Of a stretch of DNA of 64,000 nucleotides, positions 39,545 to 49,305 are shown piece by piece. The translations under genes and the position numbers were made by a program. Below the pieces are notes generated by a model. The model saw only the letters and a list, made by a program, of their open reading frames with translations, was not told the DNA's origin and made no database searches. Source of the stretch: Candidatus Symbiopectobacterium sp. NZEC151 (lineage in GTDB: Bacteria > Pseudomonadota > Gammaproteobacteria > Enterobacterales > Enterobacteriaceae); the NCBI RefSeq assembly GCF_025962655.1, contig NZ_JAGFPE010000001.1, positions 992,001 through 1,056,000 on the forward strand, read 5' to 3'. Positions within the stretch are counted from its first letter, which is position 1, and each line of letters begins with the position of its first letter.

Positions 39545-41338
39545 ATGGCCATCTCTCCATTAAAGAATAGTAGTACTGGCGTAACCACCTACACCATTAA
39601 AGTCGGTGGCAAAGCGATTGACAGCGCCATCGGCATTATCGCCATCCATGTTCGTTATCAAATAAATCATATTGCCACAGCGGAGATAACCGTTAGCGAC
39701 GGTGATATGCCCTCTCAACGCTTTGATGTTAGCGATGCCGATACGTTTAAACCAGGATCAATCATTTCTATTTCTGCTGGCTATGCGAGTGATGAAAGGA
39801 CTATTTTCGAAGGCATTATTATTAGTCATGGTATAGAAATCACCGCGGATAACAGCTCATTCCTCAATATTGTTTGTAAAGATCAGGCGATTGCGATGAC
39901 GATTGCCAAGCATAGCCAATGTTTTCTCGCTAAGTCTGACAGTAAAATCATTAGCAGCCTGCTCGCAAAATACCCCAATATCACAGGCTCCGTCGGCAGC
40001 ATTACCGACCCCTACCCTGAACTCGTCCAGTTCAACAGCACTGACTGGGATTTTATCCTCACGCGAGCTGAGGCCAATGGCTTTGTAGTCACGAACCAGT
40101 CTAATAAAGTTACCGTTGATAAACCGGCAATAAGCGGTACGGCGGCCCTCGTTGTGACCTATGGAACGGATTTAATGTCGTTCTCTGCAAAAGTGGATGC
40201 GCGAAACCAGCTAAGTTCTGTCACCGCTACCGCTTGGGATTCTACTAAGCAAAACATGGTGACAGGTACCGGTTCATCTCAGTCTATCTCTGGGCAAGGT
40301 AATTTCGCGAGCGCCGATTTAGCGAAGGTATTAGGCATCAGCGATTACACGCTACAAACTGCCTCAACCATAAGTGCAGATTCACTAACCCGCTGGGCTA
40401 GTGGTCAGCAGGTTAAAGCCATGCTGAGTAAAGTTCGAGGCCGGGTTACTTTTCAGGGAAACGCTAGCGCGACGATTAACAGTTTACTTGAATTGGCTGG
40501 CGTTGGTGAACGTTACAACGGCCCACATTATGTTGGTGGCATTCACCACAGTATTGAGAAAGGTCAGTGGATTACCACAGCCGAGTTGGGAATGTCTGCG
40601 ATGTGGTCGGCAGAACACCGCGATATTGGTGCCCCACCCGCTTCAGGATATTTACCGCCCGTAGATGGGCTACAAATCGGCGTAGTGACAAAATTGGATG
40701 GCGATCCAGATTCAAATTATCGCATCCAGATAAAGATCCCAACGTTGAATAGCGAAGCTAATTTAATCTGGGTACGATTAGCCACGTACTATGCTTCATC
40801 AGGGTGCGGGAACTTTTTCATTCCCGAAGTGGGCGATGAAGTGATTATTGGCTGTATCAATCAGGATCCCAGTAATCCCATTATTCTTGGCTCACTGTAT
40901 AGCAGTAAAAATAAAATGCCTGAAGAGATTACGTCAGACAACCATATCAAGACCATCGTCACAAAAAGTAAAATGAAAATTATTTTTGACGACGAAAATA
41001 GCGTAATGACGTTAAAAACACCGAACGGCAATTCCATCGTGATTAGTGATAAAGATAAATCCATTACCCTGACTGATCAGAATAGTAATGTGATAAGCCT
41101 GGATAAAGATGGCATTGCTATCACCAGTAGTAAAGATATAACTCTCTCAGCCAAAGGGTCGGTAAAAATTGATTCCAGTCGCGATACCACTATTAAGGCC
41201 ACTGGCGACGCTAAAATTTCAGCGTTAAATGTTTCAGCGCAGGCCAATACGGGATTAACACTGAAAGGAAATGCCACCGCAGAACTCTCATGCTCAGGAA
41301 TGACGACCATCAAGGGTGCCCTGGTCAAAATTAATTAG
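39545..41338 (+). CDS. eCIS VgrG-like central spike (Afp8-like, gp27-gp5 fusion)
   Basis: A 597-residue spike protein. The N-terminal part is gp27-like (IGIIAIHVRYQINHIATAEITVSDGD, WDFILTRAEANGF). The OB-fold part follows near residue 375 (IGVVTKLDGDPDSNYRIQIKIPTL and IPEVGDEVIIGCINQDPSNPI). The C-terminal part is a repetitive beta-helix needle (SIVISDKDKSITLTDQNSN, KDITLSAKGSVKIDSSRDTT). There is no C-terminal effector extension. It trimerises to form the spike carrying the PAAR tip. Confidence 0.95.
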   Translation: MAISPLKNSSTGVTTYTIKVGGKAIDSAIGIIAIHVRYQINHIATAEITVSDGDMPSQRFDVSDADTFKPGSIISISAGYASDERTIFEGIIISHGIEITADNSSFLNIVCKDQAIAMTIAKHSQCFLAKSDSKIISSLLAKYPNITGSVGSITDPYPELVQFNSTDWDFILTRAEANGFVVTNQSNKVTVDKPAISGTAALVVTYGTDLMSFSAKVDARNQLSSVTATAWDSTKQNMVTGTGSSQSISGQGNFASADLAKVLGISDYTLQTASTISADSLTRWASGQQVKAMLSKVRGRVTFQGNASATINSLLELAGVGERYNGPHYVGGIHHSIEKGQWITTAELGMSAMWSAEHRDIGAPPASGYLPPVDGLQIGVVTKLDGDPDSNYRIQIKIPTLNSEANLIWVRLATYYASSGCGNFFIPEVGDEVIIGCINQDPSNPIILGSLYSSKNKMPEEITSDNHIKTIVTKSKMKIIFDDENSVMTLKTPNGNSIVISDKDKSITLTDQNSNVISLDKDGIAITSSKDITLSAKGSVKIDSSRDTTIKATGDAKISALNVSAQANTGLTLKGNATAELSCSGMTTIKGALVKIN

Positions 41339-41357
41339 CGATTAACGGAGTTGATAT

Positions 41358-41657
41358 ATGCCCTTTGCAGCAAGAATTACGGACTTACAGGTGTGTCCGA
41401 TGGTAACCCCGGGGTTTCCTCCAATTCCTCACGTTGGAGGCCCCATTATAGGACCGAGCGTACCAACGGTCTTAATTGGATCTTTGCCCGCAGCAGTCGT
41501 TGGGGATAGTTGCGTCTGCGTTGGGCCGCCATCGACCATTGTTAAAGGATCGGCCACGGTGATGATTGGTGGGAAACCTGCGGCAAGAATGGGTGACACT
41601 ACCAGCCACGGAGGAACGATCACGCTAGGATACCCTACGGTCATTATTGGCGGTTAA
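41358..41657 (+). CDS. PAAR-domain spike tip protein (Afp10-like)
   Basis: A 99-residue PAAR protein that caps the VgrG spike. It is rich in Gly, Pro and Val with the PAAR pattern: AARITDLQVCPMVTPGFPP, PAAVVGDSCVCVGPP and PAARMGDTTSHGGTI. Conserved His and Cys residues (H in PHVGG, two Cys, H in TSHGG) probably bind the tip metal. There is no toxin extension. Confidence 0.94.
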   Translation: MPFAARITDLQVCPMVTPGFPPIPHVGGPIIGPSVPTVLIGSLPAAVVGDSCVCVGPPSTIVKGSATVMIGGKPAARMGDTTSHGGTITLGYPTVIIGG

Positions 41658-41677
41658 CCACAGCCAACGAGGATTGC

Positions 41678-42136
41678 GTGAAATTTATGGCAAACGACAA
41701 TGCATTTTTAGGAACCGGCTGGGCATTTCCGCCCTGCTTTACTGGACCCAATCATCAGATTGTCATGAGCTCTGATATACAGGATATCGAACAGAGCTTA
41801 ACGATTCTACTCTCCACCACGCCTGGGGAGCGACTTATGACGCCCGATTTCGGTTGCCGAATTAATCAGTTTGTATTTGAAGAACTCACGCAGACGGTAT
41901 TAACCCAGCTCGCCTCTGAAATTCGCCATGCCATTTTATTTTTCGAATCGCGCATCAATGTCGAGGATGTCCATTTTTTACCCGAACCCTTTTCTGGGAA
42001 ATTGCTTATTCAAATTGACTACAGCGTTATCACCACCAACACGCGTAGCAATATGGTTTATCCCTTCTATTTAAGCGAAGGCACGTTGATAGCACCTCAG
42101 TTACTACCGTTATCAAACGAGTGGGATATCGCATAA
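41678..42136 (+). CDS. eCIS baseplate gp25-like protein (Afp9-like)
   Basis: A 152-residue protein of the GPW/gp25 family. The signature is FLGTGWAFPPCF, then QDIEQSLTILLSTTPGERLMTPDFGCRINQFVFEEL. It forms the ring that starts sheath assembly. A GTG start at 41678 fits a nearby AGGA; an ATG 9 nt later is the alternative. The stop overlaps the next start (TAATG). Confidence 0.94.
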   Translation: MKFMANDNAFLGTGWAFPPCFTGPNHQIVMSSDIQDIEQSLTILLSTTPGERLMTPDFGCRINQFVFEELTQTVLTQLASEIRHAILFFESRINVEDVHFLPEPFSGKLLIQIDYSVITTNTRSNMVYPFYLSEGTLIAPQLLPLSNEWDIA

Positions 42137-45100
42137 TGACCTCGCGGCAACAGCGGCAGGATGAGGCGATAAATTCATCCCTTTTTAACCCACACGAGCT
42201 TAGCTTTGAGCAGTTAGTGGTTTGGGCACACCAGTTTGCCCAACAATTGCCCTTCAAAAACCTGCAGGATCAGGCCGATGGTCACTGGGGAAATTTATTT
42301 CAAAAAAGTGAAATCGTGGTTTGTGCCGCGATATCAACCTGTAATACAAAACAGATTCAAGAACAATTCCAGCAAGCCCAGGCACACGGTGGAAACGTGG
42401 CCGTCGAGTTTTTACTCATCCTGTTAAAACGGTTGCAGGAGTGGTATCAACACCTCCCGGGCACCCCGGAGACCGCTTACCAGTTTAAATACTACCTGCT
42501 GCATGAATATCAGTATCACCTCTCGTTGCCGCTAAGCCTTATGATCACCCGCTTACCGGAGCAATTCCACCATCACGTACAAGCGCTTGATCCGTTGTGG
42601 AATCTTGATCAACAAACGCTAGACACCGCATCGTCAGTATTGCAGCACAGTAGCTTTAGTGAACAAACGCGCCACTGCTTCGCGAAAATAGTCTATGTCA
42701 TTGAACAGATAAAACAGCAAAGCCAGCAGGTATTGCAGGCCGCTTTAGTGCATCAGGAAAATAACCCGCAGCAGGCACTTTATTTTGCCTTCCTGCAATT
42801 GTTTGAACGGGCCCAACAAAGCCTTAATCAATTCACGGAAAAACATCTGCAATTTTATTACCAGCAGGTTCTACAGCAAAGTAAGAAAGCTACGCCAGAT
42901 AATTCGGTGTACCTAAAACTCTCATTAAACAATCAAACCAACAATTCGATTCAATTTGAGCAAGGTGCCGAATTTAGCCCTGGCGATGATCCTGATTTTA
43001 ACCCGATCATTTATCGTAGCGGTTATCCAATTGAAGTCACGGATGCCGAGGTCTCTCACCTCTTCAACCTCACTCTACAGCGCGACCCGCTAGTTTCACC
43101 CGAAAAAGAATCTGGCTTGGTATGCGGAGTCAGCGGACAGCGCCTGCTGATAACGGCTAGCGCGACCGGGGACGATTTCCCGAAAGAACAGCACTTTAAT
43201 ATATTCAACAACAAGTATAAAACCGAAGACAGCACGCAACCGATGGGGCTGATTATCACGGATCCCCTATTTTCGATGCAGCAAGGCAATCGCAGTATCG
43301 AAATCGTGATTCATCTCAAAGAGGTGCGCTCGGGCATCGTTGCTCAGGAATTGCTGGCGGTGGATGATGATGATAAAGCCAGCGCAGCGTTAACGCGAAT
43401 ATTTACACAATTACTCACCCTGCATGCCTATCTGTTGGAGAATTGGGCTGCCCAGATAACCGCCAGCAAACTGGTAAAAGAGGTAACACCGGATCAACTC
43501 AACCAGTTTCAGCATCTCAGACCGTCACAGCGTGTTTGGGTAGCCTATAAGTTGTTTTATCTGCAAATGCTACAGGTTATCTGCTCAACCCAAGATAAAG
43601 GGGTGTTATATGGCCTCTCAAAGACGGACCTTCTCTTTCGTGTCATCGGTCAGATAGTAAGCCGACGCTGTCTTTACACGGTGTCATGGTTAGCCGAATC
43701 AGATATTGCGGAGATCCTCACTCGTTTGAAACCCATTCTTGCGGAAGAAGCAACTGCTTATACGACGATCAAAGAGTTACTCAGCCATTCCCTCACGGCG
43801 GCTTTTTATCAACTCTTTCAGGACGTTTTTCACCTTGAAGCCTCAACCGAAAATGGTTGGGAGGTGCTTGATAACGTGGAGATTTACCCCTGCTCCGCCA
43901 ATGAGTGTCAAATTGGATTTAGGGTGAAATGTCATGTTGATACCGGTTTTGCGTCCATCATCCCTCGCCATGCGCATCTCCCGCACAGTGCATCGCTAAA
44001 AATAACGCTGAAGCGGCAAAGTAACTGCTTCCCGTATGCGATTTTCCGCGATTTTGAATTATCAAAACTGGCGATGTCATCGCATGTAAGCGGCGTAACC
44101 CAAATGCAATTATTTACCCCCGAGGGACAAGTTGATTCCTCACAGCCCTTCTTCCTATTTGGCTCTCAGCCTTATCTTGATGCCTATGTGGTTATTGCTA
44201 ACGAAGAGATTGCCCGAAAATCCCTTAGCCAATTGTCGTTGCACCTCGATTGGGGGAACCTGCCGCGGGGCTCAGAGGGCTTCAGGCAGTACTATGCTCA
44301 ATATCCTTACCAATACACCAACGCCAGTTTTCAAATGCGCGCAGCAGTGCTCGATAATGGGCAGTGGGTTGAATTCGGCCCGACTTTCTTACCGTTATTC
44401 ACGCCGGCCAGCGGCGTCCTTCACCATGACAGACATCTTCATTTTCCGAAAATGAGAAACAGCTACACGCCAGTGGCTCGCCCGTGGCCAAAGACGCCAT
44501 ACAGTAACCAATCTGGCTTACGTAACGGTCTCTTTAAGCTAATGCTTACAGGCCCGGAACCGGCATTCGGCCACAAAGATTATGCGCCCTTACTGAGTGA
44601 CACACTGACTTACAATGTCAGCAAAAAGCATAAAAGAACGTTGCCTAATCAACCCTATGCGCCGTTAGTCACCCGCATTGCCATCGACTATTCAGCGGAA
44701 TCAACCATTGATTTATTAAGCATCGACAATCACAGCCAGAGTGAAATCGTTCACTTGCACCCTTTTGGCGAAAACGCCATTTATCCGCCGCAGCAAATTC
44801 TCCAGCTCCACAGACCGAGATTCTTCCCGAATTACCAAGAGGATAGCCATTGCTTTATCGGTATCACTGCGACTGAATTATCGGGGTATTTAAATATTTT
44901 CTTTGTGTTTGACGGTAACGCCCGACTGCTAATGCCCTATCCATCTACCGCATATCGCTGGTATTACCTGGTGGAAAATGAATGGCAGGCACTCAACCCG
45001 CACCAGATTATCCATGACACTACCCTCAACTTTCTCACCACCGGTATTGTCACCTTAGATCTACCGGATGACATCAATACGGACCACACCGTGATGCCGT

Positions 45101-46107
45101 CGGGTCTGTTTTGGCTACGTGTGAGTACCAATAAGGGGATTGACCGCTATCCTGACTGTTTGCATGTGGCAACACACGTCGTAAAAGTATCAGGTAAAGG
45201 CGCGCCCCTTGCCGATGATGGTGTCACCCCGCTCTCATTTTCTGCATGGCGAAGCACACCGCGAAAGGCGAATCTTGCCGCCATAGCGCAACTTAATGCG
45301 ATGATAAAAATCCCCGAAACTGAAAGCGATAAACACTTCCAGATGCGGATCAGTGAAAGCTTGCGTCACAAAGGCAAAGCGTTAACGCCGTGGGATTACG
45401 AGCACCTTATTCTGGAAAACTTCCCGGAGGTGGGTTCCGTACACTGTTTCCCTACCCGCAGCTATCATTCTCATGCCCAGGAACCCGGCCGCGTATTGGT
45501 CATCGTGACCCCAGTCAATACCCACTGCGATCACTCGCTCTGTTCGCCAAAGCAGTTAGATTCTTCATACCTTCTCGCTATTCGCCGTTTCCTGTTGGCC
45601 GTGTCTCGCCCGCACGTACAAATAGAAGTCCGTCATCCTGGCTACGAAAAAATCCAGATCAGGTGCAAAGTCACGTTAAAAGAGGGAGTCAGTCATGGCC
45701 CCGCATTACGAAGACTCGAATATGCTATCAAATCGCAATTATGCCCTTGGGAGTCAGGCAGTCTTAACTCGGGGCTGGGATTCTGCTTATCACTTGAGAA
45801 GCTCAGCGCCTTTATTCTCAGACAAAAAAACGTCGTTAAGGTCAGTGCACTCTCCGCGCTGAAAATCAGCATTGATGAAGATACGGAGTACACGCTCCAG
45901 GACAGCGCGACAACCAATCAACCCATTCGTGCAGCCTATCCATGGTATTTGTTGATTCCAGAAGTGCATCAGTACATTCAAATTTCACCCGATAACCTTA
46001 CCCACAGGCCCGTTACCGTTGGTATTGGCGAACTGGTTATCGGGGAACAATTTATTGTCAGCACATCAACAACGTCTAACCCTAAAGGCGCAAAAAATAA
46101 TGGCTAA
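42136..46107 (+). CDS. eCIS large baseplate wedge protein (baseplate J/gp6-like, Afp11-like)
   Basis: A 1,323-residue protein, the largest baseplate part. The start is the ATG in the TAATG overlap with gp25. A long N-terminal region rich in Gln and His helices is followed by beta domains. The C-terminal quarter has the baseplate-J core: HFQMRISESLRHKGKALTPWDYEHLILENFPEVGSVHCFPT and RVLVIVTPV. Afp11/Pvc11 make the wedge that triggers contraction. It overlaps the next gene by 8 nt. No frameshift was seen. Confidence 0.88.
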   Translation: MTSRQQRQDEAINSSLFNPHELSFEQLVVWAHQFAQQLPFKNLQDQADGHWGNLFQKSEIVVCAAISTCNTKQIQEQFQQAQAHGGNVAVEFLLILLKRLQEWYQHLPGTPETAYQFKYYLLHEYQYHLSLPLSLMITRLPEQFHHHVQALDPLWNLDQQTLDTASSVLQHSSFSEQTRHCFAKIVYVIEQIKQQSQQVLQAALVHQENNPQQALYFAFLQLFERAQQSLNQFTEKHLQFYYQQVLQQSKKATPDNSVYLKLSLNNQTNNSIQFEQGAEFSPGDDPDFNPIIYRSGYPIEVTDAEVSHLFNLTLQRDPLVSPEKESGLVCGVSGQRLLITASATGDDFPKEQHFNIFNNKYKTEDSTQPMGLIITDPLFSMQQGNRSIEIVIHLKEVRSGIVAQELLAVDDDDKASAALTRIFTQLLTLHAYLLENWAAQITASKLVKEVTPDQLNQFQHLRPSQRVWVAYKLFYLQMLQVICSTQDKGVLYGLSKTDLLFRVIGQIVSRRCLYTVSWLAESDIAEILTRLKPILAEEATAYTTIKELLSHSLTAAFYQLFQDVFHLEASTENGWEVLDNVEIYPCSANECQIGFRVKCHVDTGFASIIPRHAHLPHSASLKITLKRQSNCFPYAIFRDFELSKLAMSSHVSGVTQMQLFTPEGQVDSSQPFFLFGSQPYLDAYVVIANEEIARKSLSQLSLHLDWGNLPRGSEGFRQYYAQYPYQYTNASFQMRAAVLDNGQWVEFGPTFLPLFTPASGVLHHDRHLHFPKMRNSYTPVARPWPKTPYSNQSGLRNGLFKLMLTGPEPAFGHKDYAPLLSDTLTYNVSKKHKRTLPNQPYAPLVTRIAIDYSAESTIDLLSIDNHSQSEIVHLHPFGENAIYPPQQILQLHRPRFFPNYQEDSHCFIGITATELSGYLNIFFVFDGNARLLMPYPSTAYRWYYLVENEWQALNPHQIIHDTTLNFLTTGIVTLDLPDDINTDHTVMPSGLFWLRVSTNKGIDRYPDCLHVATHVVKVSGKGAPLADDGVTPLSFSAWRSTPRKANLAAIAQLNAMIKIPETESDKHFQMRISESLRHKGKALTPWDYEHLILENFPEVGSVHCFPTRSYHSHAQEPGRVLVIVTPVNTHCDHSLCSPKQLDSSYLLAIRRFLLAVSRPHVQIEVRHPGYEKIQIRCKVTLKEGVSHGPALRRLEYAIKSQLCPWESGSLNSGLGFCLSLEKLSAFILRQKNVVKVSALSALKISIDEDTEYTLQDSATTNQPIRAAYPWYLLIPEVHQYIQISPDNLTHRPVTVGIGELVIGEQFIVSTSTTSNPKGAKNNG

Positions 46108-46930
46108 ACGTAACCGAAGCACGCTTAAGAATTATTTTCGTCATGGGACCATGCCGTCAGCCGAACACTTTTCAGACTTGATTGACTCATGCGTTAATCA
46201 GAGTGATGAAGGGTTTATCAAGCCACCGGAAACGGGACTTCAGCTAAGAGCATTAGATCAGGAACATTTGCTGAGCTTTTACCAGCAAAATAGCCCCGAC
46301 ACCCCGCTGTGGCACGTTGGATTTGCTCCTCAGAGTATTAATCTACACATTTTCGCAAACCCAATTGCAGATATCACAGGAGAAAGCCCGGAGGATACCG
46401 GAGCAGTACCGTCCACCAATCTCTCAATGACGCCCAATGGACATGTAGGGATTAATACCGCAACGCCTCAGCAGACCCTCGACGTCAATGGCACCATCGC
46501 ATCTCAAGGCAGAATGGGCGGCGTGTTGATTGATACGCCCATCCCCGCTGATGGCGAATGGCACGATATTACTCCCGATCTCGAAGGGTGCCATATGTTC
46601 GAAGTGGTCGCGGGGATCGGCATCCGATACAGCGGGCGCTATGCTCTTGTGCACGCCATCGCCACTAATACCTGCGCACCCAACAAACGGTGGTGGCACT
46701 GGGCAGATAAAAACCCTATTCATATGACTCAGGCATTTTTTCATTCTTCAGCAGACAAAATACAACTGCGCTGGCGGCAACACAATCACAGAGGCACCGT
46801 GCGCCCTTACGCATTGCAAATTCGCACCAATACGCCATTTGGAAAAGACCAAACCATCCAATACCATATTACACAATTATGGCATGACCCCTTTATGCAG
46901 CAATGCCAGCACAAAGTAATGGGGGAGTAA
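46100..46930 (+). CDS. Short fibre-like eCIS protein
   Basis: A 276-residue protein starting inside the end of the wedge gene (MAKRNRSTLKNYF). The N-terminal 40 residues look like an attachment helix, with RHGTMPSAEHFSDLIDSCVNQ. The middle carries a phage-fibre type stretch: MTPNGHVGINTATPQQTLD, then VNGTIASQGR. This VGINTxxPxxxLDVNG phrase is seen in tail fibres and adhesins. The C-terminal domain (about 150 residues, starting GGVLIDTPIPADGEWHDIT) could bind a receptor or sugar. It is the only fibre-like product in the cluster and much shorter than Afp13. A baseplate accessory role is the alternative. Confidence 0.68.
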   Translation: MAKRNRSTLKNYFRHGTMPSAEHFSDLIDSCVNQSDEGFIKPPETGLQLRALDQEHLLSFYQQNSPDTPLWHVGFAPQSINLHIFANPIADITGESPEDTGAVPSTNLSMTPNGHVGINTATPQQTLDVNGTIASQGRMGGVLIDTPIPADGEWHDITPDLEGCHMFEVVAGIGIRYSGRYALVHAIATNTCAPNKRWWHWADKNPIHMTQAFFHSSADKIQLRWRQHNHRGTVRPYALQIRTNTPFGKDQTIQYHITQLWHDPFMQQCQHKVMGE

Positions 46931-46938
46931 ATTCAATA

Positions 46939-49305
46939 ATGTCTAAGACTATTTCGAAAAAACGCCATAATGATAATCCGAATAGTTTTGAACATCTTTA
47001 TCAGCTTGGCCTGACGTACATCCAGCAGCTAAGTGGTCATCTCTGGACTGATTACAATACGCACGATCCGGGCATGACTATCCTGGAGCAGGTGTGCTAC
47101 GCCCTGACCGACCTGATCTACCGCTGTGAGTTTGAGGTAACCGACTATCTCAGCGAGCCCTCTGGGAACATTGATTACCGGGCTCATGGATTAGCGTTAG
47201 CGCAAGACATCATCCCGGCATACCCGCAGCAGCCTGAAGAATATGAGACGTGGTTATTAGCCCGGCTTCCTGAGCTCGAGAAAGTCTGGTTACGCTGGAG
47301 TGAAGATGCCCCGCAGTTGGGTATTTACACCCTTAATGTACAGCTCAACCATTTTTACGCGTTAAGCCAGCAGGGTCCGGTAGCTAGCCAACGTTCGGTC
47401 TATACGCAGCAACATGCCGCCATTCAGCGCATTCGCCATGAGTTTTATCAGGTTCGGGCGATTGGGGAAGATTTATCCGCCATTGAATTGACCGGACAAC
47501 ACCCGCTGACGCTCACCGCCGTCATTCATATCAGTGACGATATCGCGGATGTCACCTGGCTAGCTGCCAAGATCTACCACCGGATTGGCCTTTGGCTTGA
47601 AGCAAATACGCAAAACATGCCTGCGACTGTGATTAAAGAATCACTGCTCGCTGAAGACGGAATCCTACAAATTGATCGGCTAGAATTTAGCCAGCACAGT
47701 AGCAACATGGGTGACGAAGAGCCAACCCCGATTGATAATATCGCCCCTTTTTCTTATTTGACGCTTCCGCGACCCTCCGCGCATTCAGACATCGAGATAA
47801 TCCAGTTTCAGCACCCGGTTAACCTCGACTACGCCAATCTCGCCATTCAAATAGAGCAGATCCAATACCAGCAACGTTTTGCCCAGCTCAAAACGGTCAC
47901 GCCCCCCGCGCTGCCCGTTGGCCGATATTTTGAGTTCAGCCGCTATGAATCCATTCAAACGCTGTTTCCCAGGAACTATCATTTAGCGCCTGGGATGCCG
48001 AATCAATACCATGCGCAGCAGCAGGCTCAACGACATCAGCTTCGCAGCTACTTACTGCTGTTCGACCAACTAATGGCTAATTTTTGTGACGACGTTGCCG
48101 GGTTGAACTCGCTGTTCTCGCTCTCATTAACTACTGAGGCCACCTACCATGCGCATCGGTTACACGATGATGAGTTTTATAATATCGGCAAACATTACCC
48201 GCATGATGCGAGCACGCGTCTGGACCAGTTGCGAGCTCAGCTTGATGATTATCCTGAGCGGAAAAATCGCATCTTTAACTATTTGCTAGCCCTTTATAGC
48301 GAACGGTTCCCGGAGTGGTTACATCGCCAGTTCAATCCGTATTTTTCTGCCCAAACATTAGAAAAACAGCTTCTGAAATACAAACAAGTTTTTATCCTGA
48401 ATATCGTTACGATGACCAATGGCCGGGGTATTGGTGATAATTTGCTTCAGCCTGAACATCAGGGTGGATACCGCCAGCGTCTTTCGCTGCTTCTAGGGCT
48501 ATTCCCACTGGCCTCTTCCCAGGGGAGTTATACGCAGGCTATTGCCCGGTACTCACTGAACCTGGTGCCAAACTCATTCTACTTCCCCAGCGATACGGGC
48601 AAAACTGTGTTGTGGTCACTCAGCCCCGAAGCGAAGGCGAGCCTGCTGCCTTTAGCCGATAACCGCTTAGTCGAATACCCGAATGAAGATGATATTGAGC
48701 ACACCCTATTAGCCACCTCCCTCTTCCACGGGCGAACGCTGCCTGATGTGCTGTTGCAGTTTGGTATTGATAACCGCAGATACCGCCTGCTGCCCCGCGC
48801 AGAGCATGATGATTATCTGCTGTTTTTTAATACTGGGATCGAAGGCACCCAAGAGGGGCTTTATATTGCCAGCCATTCTGACAAACAGGCACTCACCCAA
48901 CTCTGCCATCAGTTGCAACGCTGGCTAATAGAGCTGAATCAAAGCAGTGAAGGGCTTTATGTCGTCGAACCCATTTTACTGCGTACTGGAGACGCTAGCG
49001 ACTATGCCAACCGGGTCACTCTGGTGTTGCCGGGCTACACCGCTCGCTTTAGTAACCCCAGGTTTCGGGAGCATGCAGAACAACTCATCATTGAAAACAG
49101 TCCGGCTCACCTGCTGACGCAGTGCCTATGGTTGGATTTCGCTGCTTTTGGCCAATTCGAAACGTTGTATAGCCAATGGCGGCACGCAAAATCCAACGCG
49201 CTACAGCGCAAAGAAGATCAGCCTGAGTGCGATGCCATCGCTCAACAGCTTTACCAGTTTATTCAGCGGTCGCGCAATGAGACAGATGAGGCGTTGAGCC
49301 TATGA
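46939..49305 (+). CDS. eCIS baseplate protein (Afp12-like, gp7-type)
   Basis: A 788-residue protein between the fibre-like gene and the tape measure, the position of Afp12/Pvc12. The N-terminal segment WTDYNTHDPGMTILEQVCYALTDLIYR matches the (Y/N)xxxDPGxTxLExxxxxLxxLxYR motif of baseplate wedge components. A leading GGGGGAG lies 12 nt upstream. The stop overlaps the tape-measure start by 4 nt (ATGA). No enzymatic motif was seen. Confidence 0.85.
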   Translation: MSKTISKKRHNDNPNSFEHLYQLGLTYIQQLSGHLWTDYNTHDPGMTILEQVCYALTDLIYRCEFEVTDYLSEPSGNIDYRAHGLALAQDIIPAYPQQPEEYETWLLARLPELEKVWLRWSEDAPQLGIYTLNVQLNHFYALSQQGPVASQRSVYTQQHAAIQRIRHEFYQVRAIGEDLSAIELTGQHPLTLTAVIHISDDIADVTWLAAKIYHRIGLWLEANTQNMPATVIKESLLAEDGILQIDRLEFSQHSSNMGDEEPTPIDNIAPFSYLTLPRPSAHSDIEIIQFQHPVNLDYANLAIQIEQIQYQQRFAQLKTVTPPALPVGRYFEFSRYESIQTLFPRNYHLAPGMPNQYHAQQQAQRHQLRSYLLLFDQLMANFCDDVAGLNSLFSLSLTTEATYHAHRLHDDEFYNIGKHYPHDASTRLDQLRAQLDDYPERKNRIFNYLLALYSERFPEWLHRQFNPYFSAQTLEKQLLKYKQVFILNIVTMTNGRGIGDNLLQPEHQGGYRQRLSLLLGLFPLASSQGSYTQAIARYSLNLVPNSFYFPSDTGKTVLWSLSPEAKASLLPLADNRLVEYPNEDDIEHTLLATSLFHGRTLPDVLLQFGIDNRRYRLLPRAEHDDYLLFFNTGIEGTQEGLYIASHSDKQALTQLCHQLQRWLIELNQSSEGLYVVEPILLRTGDASDYANRVTLVLPGYTARFSNPRFREHAEQLIIENSPAHLLTQCLWLDFAAFGQFETLYSQWRHAKSNALQRKEDQPECDAIAQQLYQFIQRSRNETDEALSL

